A stretch of 64,000 nt of DNA from Procambarus clarkii (lineage: Eukaryota > Arthropoda > Malacostraca > Decapoda > Cambaridae): NCBI RefSeq assembly GCF_040958095.1, contig NC_091172.1:21754009-21818008 (forward strand), given 5' to 3'. The translations under genes were made by a program, and so were the position numbers. Numbering within the stretch: position 1 is the first letter of the stretch; every line of letters starts with the position of its first letter. The notes beneath the pieces are model-generated. The model was not told where the DNA came from and ran no database searches. It was given only the letters and a program-made list of their open reading frames with translations. Below, in pieces: positions 1-11,471 of the stretch.

Positions 1-520
1 ATTTGTAAGTGTGGATTTGGCATTATAATGCGTGAAATGACTGCAAGTTTAAAATCTAAACAGAGGGGGGCTATATGTTGTCTGAAGACAGAATTTGTTG
101 TAGTTATGATGGTTAATTTTTGCTACATCGTGATGGGTTTGAAGGCAGTAATTATGAGGAGAAAGTACTAAGCCAAAGTACGATGGTAAGCCCATTCACA
201 GATATCGTAAGTTAGATAGCGGGAGGACGTAGTATCTGATTTGTGAAAGCATTCGAACTGTTTTGAATAGTTTTTGTTGTGGTGAATGTGAATGCTGAAG
301 TGTCTTGGCAATTTGCGAGCCTAGGAAGTTTCTATAAAGTTTATTCGCAATTATTATTTTGTTTATCTGAAGGTCTGTTTGGTTAGATTATTTGTTTCCA
401 AATTTCTGGAGGCTTGGGCTACAGATGATGAAGGTGGTGTAGTAAGTTCCTTCCATGTGTTGGTTGACGTTCATGAATGGACTTTTTACATGTGTGTACT
501 TTATGGTGTGTGAGTTGGGG
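1..520. other. No gene recognised
   Basis: AT-rich sequence with no open frame that I can match to a family. It lies just downstream (minus strand) of the LINE reverse-transcriptase scrap at 521-763 and may be further decayed LINE sequence, but no motif proves this. Confidence 0.4.
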
Positions 521-763
521 CTAGGGGAAGATAAGTGTATACTTATCAGCAGATAGTTTAAGTTTAAGAATGTTAGAAACATACAGTAAGATATTGATGT
601 ATATAAGGAATATGAGAGGTCTGAAAATGGTGCCATGTGGCACTCGTGTGATTAACGGGTTAGTGGAGTTGGTGTCGTTGATGACGACGTACTGGTGCCT
701 CGTTGACACACCGTTCATCAACTGTTGTTTACAGTAGACGTCTATTGCAATTTGCGCTAACAA
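521..763 (-). pseudogene. LINE reverse transcriptase fragment
   Basis: An 80-codon frame matching the catalytic palm of non-LTR reverse transcriptases. It contains a VPHGTIFRPLIFLIYIN block, which corresponds to the family motif VPQGSxLGPLLFxxYIN. About 20 residues later, LSADKYT stands where the catalytic FADDT box should be. The second catalytic Asp is replaced by Lys, so the fragment is dead. No upstream fingers domain or endonuclease is present. It is an isolated, old insertion remnant; Jockey/CR1-like is the likely group by motif spacing. Confidence 0.6.
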
Positions 764-1538
764 ATGTTTCTATTTTGGTCAAAGAAGAGGGAAATGGAGT
801 TCCGAATTTAGCAATTCAAAATTGCATATAATTTCATGTCAGTTGTAAAATATAGTCTCCTTCCGTCAGAAATAGTTACACTCGGGGGATACGCTTTTTT
901 TTTCTTTTCTTTTTTTAATATATATAACTGATAAAGACAGTTTATTAATATTTTGTTAAAAGTTTCCAATTTCTTTAATGGTGAAATGTGGAAGACGTTC
1001 GTGAACTATGACGGGCAAGAAGTACTTCAAGTTGAGAAAATCAATCAATCGCGGATCGTCTTTAACGGTGACGCAAGAGCCCGCGCAAATGACGTAACAG
1101 ACCTCCTTGTGTCTGATACAGGGAAGGAGTCCCCCTTTCCCCCATCTCTTGACAATTCTTATCCGCTTCTCGCATCTTGATTTTTTTTTTTTTTGGGGGG
1201 GGGGGGGCAAGGGATCCAGAACTGAGGTGTTTCGTTTGGAAGTAAGACACGAGTGGCGTCTGTGGCTGGCCTCCTCGACCACCTCTCACCTTTGACTGGC
1301 TGGGTCTCCCGAGGGGTCCTCTTTAAAATATAACGATCGGGCCGTACTGGCTAACCTCTGGTGGTCCCCTCGCCCCTGCTCTGTGGCCGTCTAGGAGGTA
1401 GCCTCCCACCATGGCTACTTGTCCCATGCTGCCTCTCTAATCTCTTTCACCTTCAACATGACATACATTTTATTGTTACACGCTTCCAATAGCGAGACTG
1501 TTAATGTTGTTCAAGGCTCCCATTAGCGATACCGTTAA

Positions 1539-1543
<5 letters not shown>
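764..1543. other. No gene recognised; homopolymer runs
   Basis: The stretch holds a T-run plus G-run at about 1178-1207 and short direct similarities (cttccaatagcgagactgtta versus a related copy near 1520). I see no coding or structural feature. Short frames here overlap on both strands and have no family character. Confidence 0.4.

Positions 1544-1613
<70 letters not shown>
1544..1613. repeat. (TA)n microsatellite
   Basis: About 35 uninterrupted TA dinucleotides. Frames running through it (YIYIYI) are artefacts. Confidence 0.95.
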
Positions 1614-1615
<2 letters not shown>

Positions 1616-1864
1616 CTGGGAATGTATATCAATATATATGATTGGGAATGACGCATATTGATATATTTTGTCTTGAAACTTGGCTAGTTTTGCACATATT
1701 TTTTTGGTTAACTTTCAAGTGGGCCACCTCTGGACATATGGATACAACAGAGTTGCTATTGCATCACTGCATAATATTGTGCTGGTTATACATCGTTGCA
1801 AAAGATCATGGCGTTTAGACCTTTTGCTGATGAGTAAGTGGTCTTACCACCACGGTGGTAAGTA

Positions 1865-2473
1865 GTGAAACGCCATACAACCTCTGAAGAGTCAACTAGC
1901 ACAACACTTATACCCCCTATTAGACTGTTTTACAGGAACTTCTTTTCGACTGCTCAAAAAACGGAGGAAAGTGTCCAGAAAGACATTATTGAGAGGAACG
2001 TTATCCATACAGCCACAAATCAGAAAATACAATTGATAATTTTCTACAAAAACAAAAAAATGGCCAACCTACCCATAAAAAACTCCCCAGGCACCAAACA
2101 GAACGCCTTGAAGGAAACCAACGTCGTCTATGCCTTCACATGCTAGCTTGGGGACTGTAAGCCCCAAAGAACTCAGTATATAGGCAAGAGAACAACGTCT
2201 CTTTCTAGGCGATTAACAATGCATAAACAACAGGGCTCCATCAAGGAACATATAATCTCTTCTCACAACCAGACCATCACCAGAGAAATCTTAACAAGCA
2301 ACACAGAAATCATCGATAAATACAGCGATAGCAGGAGACTCGACATCTGCGAGGCACTACACATCAAAAAGTCAACACCAGCAATCAACAGCCAATTAAT
2401 GCACAATTATATTCTACCCACTTCAAGACCCGGAACCAACATAGAAGCAGCAAGAGGAAGTTTGGGCCAATAG
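1865..2473 (+). pseudogene. Penelope-like element, 3' end with GIY-YIG endonuclease
   Basis: The frame reads the end of a PLE reverse transcriptase followed by a GIY-YIG nuclease: a KIQLIIFYKNKK block, then NVVYAFTC, then TQYIGKRTTSLSRRLTMH. The last carries the YIG core and the Arg-rich helix of the domain. One in-frame TAG (2144-2146) interrupts it; the same frame is otherwise open to the stop after GSLGQ. GIY-YIG endonucleases let PLEs nick their target. The position where other copies have Cys-Pro is now a stop, so this copy is inactive. The same segment recurs at 11,472-11,950. Sequence after the stop passes into the PLE 5' (pLTR-like) segment at 3014, as expected for tandemly arranged PLE copies. 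Confidence 0.7.
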
Positions 2474-2627
2474 GCCTTCTGCAGTTACTTTCATTCTTAT
2501 GTTTTCATACCCAATTTATACCTATTGGTTCGTGTTCTGGCATATGCTCTGTCACCTCACCCAAAACTTTTATATCATATCACCTCACCCAAAACGAGTA
2601 TAAGTATGATGTATTTTATGTGTAAAC
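2474..2627 (+). mobile_element. PLE terminal segment, left part of interrupted copy
   Basis: It contains two copies of a CACCTCACCCAAAAC motif followed by GAGTATAAG. A similar arrangement is seen on the minus strand at 62,770-62,830 upstream of the MNFGEL frame. It ends at the target duplication tgtgtaaac (2619-2627), where a LINE tail was inserted. The segment resumes at 3014. Confidence 0.55.
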
Positions 2628-3013
2628 TTCTACGTCTAGGTTACAGATGCAACTGGAACCCCGACAGAGAGAGTGCATCTTCTGTCAAACTGTCACAGAA
2701 AAGCCACTACTTCACTATCTCCTGGAATGTGAAGCAACCAATGACCTTAGAAGAGCTTTAAGAGTCCCAAAAACTTGCAGTAACCACCCTGAAACCATCA
2801 ACACTGCCACTCTTCTGGTCAAAAATGGTGTCCAGCAGCTGGAGACCCTCATAAAGACTGTCAAGCAGTATCCTCCCCCGCGATAGCAGCTTGACGATTA
2901 AATGCGACCTCAAAACACTGAAAAGATTTACTGAACAAAAAATTGTACCACTTACGGGCTATTTATGCCCATGCCACCTCTTGGGTGGCTTAATCTTTAT
3001 CAATCAATCAATC
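2628..3013 (+). mobile_element. 5'-truncated LINE inserted in a PLE, 9-bp TSD
   Basis: 386 bp of a LINE 3' end. The coding part holds a CCHC-like knuckle (CIFCQ...HYLLEC) typical of the C-terminus of LINE ORF2, then a stop at 2884-2886. The 3' UTR has the pair GGGCTATTTATGCCC / CACCTCTTGGGTGGC and ends in (CAAT)n. It is flanked by perfect direct repeats tgtgtaaac at 2619-2627 and 3014-3022. A frameshift separates LRLGYRCNW from the knuckle frame. This is target-primed reverse transcription with 5' truncation. The uninterrupted target can be seen near 62,700 on the minus strand. The same 3' UTR type recurs at 55,285. Confidence 0.8.
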
Positions 3014-3315
3014 TGTGTAAACAAAGTCTTTGAAAATGTAATAAGCATTAAGAAACGCGTTCAGGCATCAGACCAGAAATATAGAATGAATTTTGGAGAG
3101 TTAATTTATCAATTACGCTCGACAGCGAAGAGAAACGTAAGAAATATTGAGAAGATTCGTGTTAAAACTATTAATCTCACCCTCGCGGTCGTATTCAACA
3201 ACATATGTGTACAAGAAAGACTGCTACCAATATATATATGTATATATGACTTACTAACGTCCTCTCCTGCCCGGTCTCTTCCGGGCAGGAAGAGGACGGG
3301 CAATAGCGTTTAGGA
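3014..3315 (+). mobile_element. PLE 5' (pLTR-like) segment with MNFGEL small frame
   Basis: After TGTGTAAAC the sequence runs AAGTCTTTGAAAATGTAATA, then GAAACGCG, then ATG at 3086 opening MNFGELIYQLR...NVRNIEKIR...LLPIY before a TA-rich run. The same order occurs at 12,161 (MSFGELLFQL) and on the minus strand from 62,638 (MNFGELIFQL). In the first two cases it lies downstream of a GIY-YIG end, fitting the head-to-tail pLTR arrangement of PLEs. A GC-rich hairpin (CCTGCCCGG/CCGGGCAGG) follows at about 3266-3290. The function of the small frame is unknown. Confidence 0.55.
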
Positions 3316-3639
3316 CATCCATGGTTCGTACGGTACCTAAAACAGGCCAATGTTGTATAATGAACTCCGTGGTTTTAGCTGAGCTAAATCATTTATGGCT
3401 GACGGCGTTTTTTTAAGGTTGTTAGGTATGTGGCAACGATGTGTTAGTACCTAAATGTTTGGTTGTTTGTGTTTTTTTTTTTTTTGTTATTTTCTATGTT
3501 TTGGTGTTATTTGCTGTGTGTGCGTGTGTGTGTTTGTTTACCATTGCCGTTAACCAAAGTTTGTATTGCTTCATTGAAATATATACCTTAAAGACAGTCC
3601 CCCCAAAAGTGTAGGTATTAAATTATCATGTCAACCATC
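3316..3639. other. No gene recognised
   Basis: T-rich tract with a (T)n run near 3470-3486 and GT-rich sequence. Nothing coding is visible. Confidence 0.4.
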
Positions 3640-4745
3640 AAGAGTTTAACGTAAGGTTGCTTTGAGAGTCACAAAACAATCGATTTGACTTCCTAACCAG
3701 GTATTAAATAGCACAATGATACGGACCCGAGTCCAGCATCGGAGCACGGAGCAGTAACGACAACGCCATCTGTGAGTCCGCTCCCGAAACCCACTCCAAA
3801 TGAACAACGCCATCTAGTGAGGACGGGATATACCGGCCACAGGTGCTGGATTCCCGTCTTAATCAGCTCGTAACATAGCCGCTGCTGACCTCTGGTGAGG
3901 TGGCGCTTAGACGGCAACGCCATCTATGGAATGAAGAGGTGGACGTTTGTGTCTAAGCCTGTAAGTGAGGTTCCCTAGAGCGTCCCAGTATTAATGACGT
4001 GTCTGATTGCAGAGTCGACCTGGGACTTCTGTATTGGACGATGGATCAGTCTACCCAAGGCAGCCAAGGTCTCTTCACGAGTCTACTGAAGAAGCTGTGA
4101 GTCACCCCCGGACAAACTCTGTTGAGAGTATTAGCCTGCCTGTGACGTGGCAGTGTCGGGAATCGCCTTATCTGGGGCTGACTGGTGGAAGAGACTAGCC
4201 ACTGTGGTGCTTAGTGAGGAGAGTGATCAGCGGGATCACACGAGGCTCCTGCCTAGGGCTCGCAACCCTAGTATCGGTCGTGGAGTGGCCTACACAGCGG
4301 AGCTGATCGGTACCTGCCAGCTACAGGCTGGATTGTGGTTGAAGGCCTCCACGACGAAGCACCCAGTGGGATTGTGATTTGGCTGGCCTGTGGCCAGGGT
4401 AGATTCGCCAAGAGAATCATAGAGGATTCATCGTGGGCCACGGAAGAAGGAACCAGGGCTACCCAGAGTGAGCACCGTGGAGCATCCTGTGTCTTCGGAG
4501 GAAGACAAGCCTGTACATAATCGTGTAGTGATAACCCCCGTGTGCAACTGTTATATATTTATTTATGGTGGTGGTGAATATATATATATAAATTGGAACA
4601 TTTGTATCCCTCCCCCTTTAATTTAACTTGCGTTACGGAACACATCCCTTGAAAGCCTCTACTAACTTGGGGCCGGATTCCCAAACTCTACTACCATCAG
4701 AGAAGAACCCGGTTGCGTCCCAGAGGGGCCGTAACACACAACAAC
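3640..4745 (+). mobile_element. Possible solo LTR or degraded LTR-type repeat
   Basis: A moderately GC-rich block without a long open frame. It carries three copies of CAACGCCATCTA/G (about 3760, 3810, 3918), a TA-rich TATATAT near 4580, and an end segment GGGGCCGGATTCCCAAAC ... GAGGGGCCGTAACACACA. The look is that of a retroviral-type LTR or untranslated region. No paired LTR, primer-binding site or target duplication was found, so the boundaries and class are uncertain. Confidence 0.3.
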
Positions 4746-4997
4746 AACCCCCTCCCCCCGTAGTTTCTAAATAGCACAACACCCACATGGTCTCTAAATA
4801 GAAGAACGCCCCCGTAGTCTTTAAATATCAGCAACGCCCCCCGTGGTCTCCAAATATCATGACGTTCCATTGGTCTTTCCGGAGTGCGTCTGGGTCTGTC
4901 GAAATGCCACGTCGGTGACGGTAGAGAACGTCGATTCCCACACCGCTCGCTGCTAGTACCACGGACCTTATTATTAAGGTCCCATTTTTAAGGTGGG

Positions 4998-5697
4998 TGA
5001 CCCCCACCCACACCTGACACCGCGTCCCCCACCCACACCTGGCACCCCGTCCCCCACCCACACCTGACACCGCGTCCCCCACCCACACCTGGCACCGCGT
5101 CCCCCACCCACACCTGGCACCCCGTCCCCCACCCACACCTGGCACCGCGTCCCCCACCCACACCTGGCACCGCGTCCCCCACCCACACCTGGCACCGCGT
5201 CCCCCCACCCACACCTGGCACCGCGTCCCCCACCCACACCTGGCACCGCGTCCACCATCCACACCTGGCACCCCGTCCCCCACCCACACCTGGCACTGCG
5301 TCCCCCACCCACACCTGGCACCGCGTCCCCCCACCCACACCTGGCACCGCGTCCCCCACCCACACCTGGCACCGCGTCCCCCACCCACACCTGGCACCGC
5401 GTCCCCCACCCACACCTGGCACCGCGTCCCCCATCCACACCTGGCACCGCGTCCCCCACCCACACCTGGCACCGCGTCCCCCACCCATACCTGACACCGC
5501 GTCCCCCACCCACACCTGGCACCGCGTCCCCCACCCACACCTGGCACCGCGTCCCCCACCCACACCTGGCACCGCGTCCCCCACCCATACCTGACACCGC
5601 GTCCCCCACCCACACCTGACACCGCGTCCCCCACCCACACCTGGCACCGCGTCCCCCACCCACACCTGGCACCGCGTCCCCCACCCACACCTGGCAT
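4998..5697. repeat. 25-bp minisatellite
   Basis: About 28 head-to-tail copies of CACCTGGCACCGCGTCCCCCACCCA with few substitutions (GGCACC/GACACC; GCGT/CCGT). Because 25 is not a multiple of 3, all three minus frames read the same 25-residue repeat (CQVWVGDAVPGVGG...), producing three long overlapping frames that are not genes. Confidence 0.95.
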
Positions 5698-5699
5698 TG

Positions 5700-6352
5700 A
5701 GTGTGCTCACCTTCAACTCATGGCACGCGCTCAACTCTGACCTTTGTGCGGACGTTGCTATGGCGCTGGAGGCTGGCTGATGCTTCAATGTGTTTCCCAG
5801 TAGCAGCTGTCTTCCGCTCTCATCTCTCTTTATTTCATTTGTTCATCTTTTCCAAGAATTATTTTTGGTTGCAGGAAAGATGACTTCAGCGTCTGTGGAT
5901 TATTGTAATAACAGTCTTAGGTACACAACAGAATGCTGCTTCCCCATTATATATGAGGGATTACAGAGTCCTGGATCAAGAGTTAGCTGTAACGTCATCT
6001 AATATGCCTCTTTGGAACAGAATTCCGCATGCTGGCACTAACCCAGTAAGGTGTCTCAACGTGTATAGTGTTCACATTGACCTGTGAACACCTTGCTCCG
6101 ATTAGTTGAAATATAGTGAGCCAGTCTCACTATATTTCAAGTAATCGGCACTGGGTCAGTGAAGACTTGGCTCTAGTTCACACTAGCTAGTGGCAAAATT
6201 GAACCTGTCAGAGAAAATATTGAGGCTGAGAGATGGGCTAGAACTCACATCCTTGGACTCCCCAGGCACACGCATAACCGACTCAACCGAGATGTAACTA
6301 TATAAACAAGATATAATTAAGGAATACCAATGGAGAAATGTTTAAACATTTA
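5700..6352. other. Gene-free spacer with two hairpins
   Basis: A 23-bp stem (one mismatch) with a 5-nt loop lies at 6098-6120 / 6126-6148, core TTGAAATATAGTGAG / CTCACTATATTTCAA. Just upstream is an 8-bp inverted pair GTGTTCAC / GTGAACAC (6069-6092). No coding feature. Confidence 0.6.
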
Positions 6353-6790
<438 letters not shown>

Positions 6791-7231
6791 GTTTTCTATG
6801 AAGCTTTTCAAGGTAAACTAAAATATTCACAATAAATTAGTATGTCACATATGCACTTATTTAATAAGTCAATATTGACTATACGAAAGTGCGAGAACGG
6901 GTTGTGTAGTTGAGTTTACTGCATGGCAACACACGTGGCAAGGTGGCGGGATACTGCTACACTACTGGTAAAGTTTACAGTTCGGGGAACCCCCGAGGAC
7001 TTGCCGGAGCCTTGCAACCCGTCCTCGACTCAAGTCCTTTACATCCAGCGGTCGACCCCACACACGCATTCATAAATTTTAACATGCTGTTCATTCAAAA
7101 CGGGAATTTTCTCAAGTATAAATTAATATTATAATATATTAGCATATTGTGCATATATAGGCATAGGCTAGGTTAGGTTAGGTGTTTAGGTTCTGTTGGC
7201 GATTGTTTGTATTTGTAGTACGTGGGTGAAG
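6791..7231. other. No gene recognised
   Basis: AT-rich sequence with a short TTAGG-like run (GGTTAGGTTAGG near 7170). No coding feature. Confidence 0.4.
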
Positions 7232-7567
7232 CATTTACAGCGTTGTGACTCGAACAAAATCCATCAGTGAAGCACTTGTTCCGGATATGTTCGAACATCA
7301 GCAGTTGAGTCGTGTGTAAACCGCTTTTCATTCATAAACAGGGGGTTTGGCGGGTGCATGGAATCACTTTTGGATCTTTGTTTGGAGACGGGCTGAGCAT
7401 TTACAGCGTTGTGATTCGAACAAAATTCGTCAGTGAAACACTTGTTCCAGATATGTTCGAACGTCAGCAGTTGTGAGTCGTGTGTAAACCGCTTTTCATT
7501 CATAAACACCAAGGGGGCTGGCGGGTGGATGGAATCACTATTGGATCTTTGTTTGGAGGACGGGCTG
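7232..7567. repeat. Tandem duplication of about 165 bp
   Basis: Two adjacent diverged copies, each running from GCATTTACAGCGTTGTGA through TCGAACAAAAT, TTCCxGATATGTTCGAAC, AAACCGCTTTTCATTCATAA and GATCTTTGTTTGGAG. The breakpoint is near 7397. The copies differ by several substitutions and small indels. No coding role is seen. Confidence 0.85.
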
Positions 7568-7821
7568 GAGCCTTGCCTCTTTCAGTCAATGAGCAATACT
7601 GCCATTATAAATGTTTTACTGTTTGGAATGCAAAAGTAGTGGCATGCTGGCGTGTCTAGTTGACCTCTATAATCGTCAACACTGCATTGAACCATCTGTG
7701 AAATGACCTGCCGGTCAGTGAACCCTATTGTGAGAAGCTAAACAATATGAGATCTGTCTATAAAACTTTGGCACAAGAAGATCAGAGGCAAGATCAAAGA
7801 GCCGAGTTGTAGAGAAGAAGT

Positions 7822-8125
7822 CTGACGCATTATGAGTGTCTCAGGGCGTCACGCATTATGAGTGTGTCAGGGCCTGACGCATTATGAGTGTGTTAAGGCC
7901 TGACGCATTATGAGTGTGTCAGGGCCTGACGCATTATGAGTGTGTTAAGGCCTGACGCATTATGAGTGTGTCAGGGCCTGACGCATTATGAGTGTGTTAA
8001 GGCCTGACGCATTATGAGTGTGTCAGGGCCTGACGCATTATGAGTGTGTCAGGGCCTCACGCATTATGAGTGTGTCAAGGCGTGACGCATTATGAGTGTG
8101 TCAGGGCCTCACACATTATGAGTGT
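7822..8125. repeat. 26-bp minisatellite with 52-bp higher-order unit
   Basis: About 11 copies of CCTGACGCATTATGAGTGTGTCAGGG. In the central part, copies alternate between ...GTGTCAGGG and ...GTGTTAAGG, giving a 52-bp second-order period. Degenerate copies continue to about 8160. Confidence 0.9.
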
Positions 8126-9488
8126 ACCAAGGGAGATGCACATTATGAGGGTGCTGTGTGTGAGGCATAGCATGAATGTGGCAAGCGTGAATCACGTTAT
8201 TGGGTACAACAAGAGTTATGAATGAGACCGTAACTGCTCCACTACACTCCTGCTGACCTAGCTAGCAACATGACCGTCGCCTCATCCTGAATGAGCAGAG
8301 TGATTGAGTGAAAACGAACCCCCCCCCCAGGTCCCCCTCCCCAAGCCACTACACCACCAGGACCTAGTAACGTGGCCTCTGGCAGCCCTACCTGCGCTCA
8401 TTCACAACTACTGGTCATAGGTCAAGCCGCAGTGCTCTCTCTTAACTACATGTAATATTCTAAATCTCTCGTGTAAATTAACTTCGTTTCGTCTAAGCTG
8501 GACTTTAGGATTATAGAGCAACATGCAGTAAGCGTAGAGCGAAAATTGAGTGTGTGTGTGTGTATATGAACCACACGACCACAACCGCGGGAAACACTAG
8601 GTTAAATACTGTAATGTATTTCTGTGGATGGTAATCTGGGAATAATACATAAACTATATTTTAAAACGTATAATAAACATGTAATTCATCGTAACAAATT
8701 CATTGATGTACAGATGGTTCCGACACAATTATAACTTTACTCTGAAAAACTGAAATATATAAAATATTAGAACAAGTGTAAAGGCAGCGAGTGTGGGCGG
8801 TGGTAATGATATGGAGGTGGGTGGTGGTGGGTGGTGGTGGTGGGGTGGGAGTTTAGACGGATGGTCACCACAGGGGTAAACACCACCATTGATCATGTTA
8901 TTTGCAGTACAGTGATTGACGAGAAGATTTACCGCGCTATTTTGAAGCGCACGTGTGACAGTGCTCTGGTAATCCTGGTTCATTGACAGTGGCAGCCGCC
9001 CAGGGTTTGCTCCGGTCACATTGTGCTCTTGCCCCATCTCCAGTGCTGCAATAAGCACTTCAAGTACATGTATATATGTAGTATTCTCCAGTATATTTAT
9101 TACACGTGTGTAATGTTAAGCAAATGTTTCAAAAATGCTAAATCAAACGTAATTAGTAACTTGAGCAATTTTAATGTCTGCAATTGTAGATTGCAGACAT
9201 TAAATTGCAACAATTTAATGCAATTGTTGTCCCCCTTATTAAGCTCCCAGTATTATTATAAGGAGGAAGCCCCCCCCTGGAGGGAGGCGGGCTGGAGGTG
9301 TATAGTGTGTGTCAGGGGGCGGGTAGAGGGCCGCCCCAGCCGGGCTCTCCTCACTATTACTCAGTAGAGTTGCTATAGCAACACATTTCCAGATTTCCAT
9401 GGGCCGCCGTGTTTTTTGTTGTCAACGTTTGGAATACAACCGTGAAAACTGTCACGTTGCTGGCGCCTGTGTTCTGTGCTCCAGCCGT
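8126..9488. other. Gene-free spacer
   Basis: It holds a C-run near 8320, a GTGGTGGGTGG tract at 8816-8850 and a 14-bp perfect inverted pair TTAATGTCTGCAAT / ATTGCAGACATTAA (9171-9184 / 9190-9203). Open frames here are short and composition-driven. Nothing is recognisable. Confidence 0.45.
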
Positions 9489-10105
9489 AGCTCCAGCACC
9501 CTGGTGTGTGCTCCACCCCTGGTGTAGGCTCCACCCCTGGTGTGTGCTCCACCCCTGGTGTAGGCTCCACCCCTGGTGTGTGCTCCACCCCTGGTGTAGG
9601 CTCCACCCCTGGTGTGTGCGCCACCCCTGGTGTGTGCTCCACCCCTGGTGTAGGCTCCACCCCTGGTGTGTGCGCCACCCCTGGTGTGTACTCCACTCCT
9701 GGTGTGTCATGGTGTGTGCTCCACCCCTGGTGTAGGCTCCACCCCTGGTGTGTGCTCCACCCCTGGTGTGTGCTCCACCACTGGTGTGCTCCACCACTGG
9801 TGTGTGCTCCACCACTGGTGTGTGCTCCACCACAGGTGTGTGCTCCACCACAGGTGTGTGCTCCACCACTGGTGTGTGCTCCACCACTGGTGTGTGCTCC
9901 ACCACAGGTGTGCGCTCCACCACTGGTGTGTGCTCCACCACCGGTGTGTGCTCCACCACAGGTGTGTGCTCCACCACAGGTGTGTGCTCCACCACTGGTG
10001 TGTGCTCCACCACAGGTGTGTGCTCCACCACTGGTGTGTGCTCCACCACCGGTGTGTGCTCCACCACAGGTGTGTGCTCCACCACAGGTGTGCCATGGTG
10101 TGTTA
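9489..10105. repeat. 18-bp minisatellite, two sub-blocks
   Basis: The unit is CTCCACCCCTGGTGTGTG. In 9489-9770 it alternates with CTCCACCCCTGGTGTAGG. In 9771-10105 the unit is CTCCACCACTGGTGTGTG or CTCCACCACAGGTGTGTG. The period of 18 keeps every frame open on both strands, so five long overlapping frames appear (PGVCST..., HTPVVE...). They are repeat artefacts. Confidence 0.95.
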
Positions 10106-10379
10106 CCTGTTTCATTACGTGTAGGAAACAGAGGAACAACACGTCAGCAAACATAACGTAGATCAATGTTCAACAACCCAAAGACCAGACTCCCAGATTA
10201 CTCTACACAAATTATGTTGAAAAAAGCGAAATTTGTATGATATATTTTATAAATTTCTTTCGTTGAAAAGTAACCAAAATACGACAGTTTCGGGAAATAG
10301 TCATCAAGAGAGCTAAAAGGAAAATGTCAAATGTAAAGTTTAGCGGCGTGAAATATATTTAGAAATAAATTTAATGGAG
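10106..10379. other. No gene recognised
   Basis: AT-rich spacer between the minisatellite and the GC-richer block at 10,380. Confidence 0.4.
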
Positions 10380-10570
10380 TAGAGGGTAGTAGAATAGGCG
10401 AGAGAGAACCATGCGCCCCGCGGCGTTCCCTCGTCTGGGTCCTGTGCCGTATTGATCACTTTGCTGACGTCATTACTCCCGACTGCCTGCGTCACGATTT
10501 GTGAATGAACCCTCCCACACGCGTGACGTCACCAGGCCGCCCAGCCAATCGTTGCTCACCCCCCGAATTC
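10380..10570. promoter_or_regulatory. CRE/CCAAT-containing GC-rich block
   Basis: Within an AT-rich region this block has two perfect TGACGTCA octamers (about 10,463 and 10,524), a CCAAT box (AGCCAATCG near 10,545) and CGCGG clusters. Such a mix is found in RNA polymerase II promoters. No first exon is evident on either side, so the assignment rests on motifs only. Confidence 0.25.
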
Positions 10571-10849
10571 GTTATTACCTTTAGCGTAAGCGAAGCTCCA
10601 ATTTTTCCCCGAACGAATCTTGTTTATTTGTCGAACAGGAAGTTGCTATATAACCCACAAGACAGATTATGGCGTGGCATTTGTGGCCTATATTTGGACT
10701 TATGAAACTGGGATTAATTCCCTAATTTAGGGAGTCAACAGGTCTGGTAATTGAGGGTAATGGCACATTTATTATTTAGTCTTATTACCATTGGTCATGC
10801 TAGGTATTCTTTTTTAGTTCTAATTGGCCCACTAACCTGGGGTCTTGGT
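10571..10849. other. No gene recognised
   Basis: AT-rich spacer before the 28-bp minisatellite. Confidence 0.4.
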
Positions 10850-11116
10850 AACCCATGACCCCAGGTGACACTCAGGCAAGCCATGACCCCAGGTGACACT
10901 CAGGCAAGCCATGACCCCAGGTGACACTCAGGCAAGCTAAGACCCCAGGTGACACTCAGGCAAGCTAAGACCCCAGGTGACACTCAGGCAAGCTAAGACC
11001 CCAGGTGACACTCAGGCAAGCTAAGACCCCAGGTGACACTCAGGCAAGCCATGACCCCAGGTGACACTCAGGCAAGCCATGACCCCAGGTGACACTCAGG
11101 CAAGCCATGACCCCAG
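10850..11116. repeat. 28-bp minisatellite
   Basis: Nine to ten copies of CATGACCCCAGGTGACACTCAGGCAAGC. The middle copies carry CTAAGACC instead of CATGACC. Confidence 0.9.
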
Positions 11117-11277
11117 GTGGTGTGGTGGTTGTCGCAGCTAACGTGTTTGGTCTGATCTCATCTCGTCCGTCAAATAACCGCCAATCTTGACCCTCACATT
11201 TGACTTGCATTTATGCTTTTTACCCATTCCTCAGTGTAGGCCGGGCCAGAGACCGGGCCGCGGGACATTGATGCTCG

Positions 11278-11434
<157 letters not shown>

Positions 11435-11471
11435 CCTGATAGAACATATAGATAGACTATAGAACATAGAC

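Noticed and set aside
1808-1876. Hammerhead-ribozyme-like core: CTGATGAG (1827) and GAAAC (1867) with ATGGCGTTT/AAACGCCAT arms
   Set aside because: The stem after CTGATGA does not close on the GAAA side and stem I cannot form. Only the outer arms and an unrelated 9-bp hairpin pair.
4828-5788. Three long minus-strand frames (238-289 codons) over 4.8-5.8 kb
   Set aside because: They read one 25-bp minisatellite in three frames. The repeat period creates the open frames, and there is no start context or family.
9357-10166. Long frames on both strands over 9.4-10.2 kb (up to 269 codons)
   Set aside because: The 18-bp repeat keeps all frames open. Both strands and several frames are equally long, which a real gene would not show.
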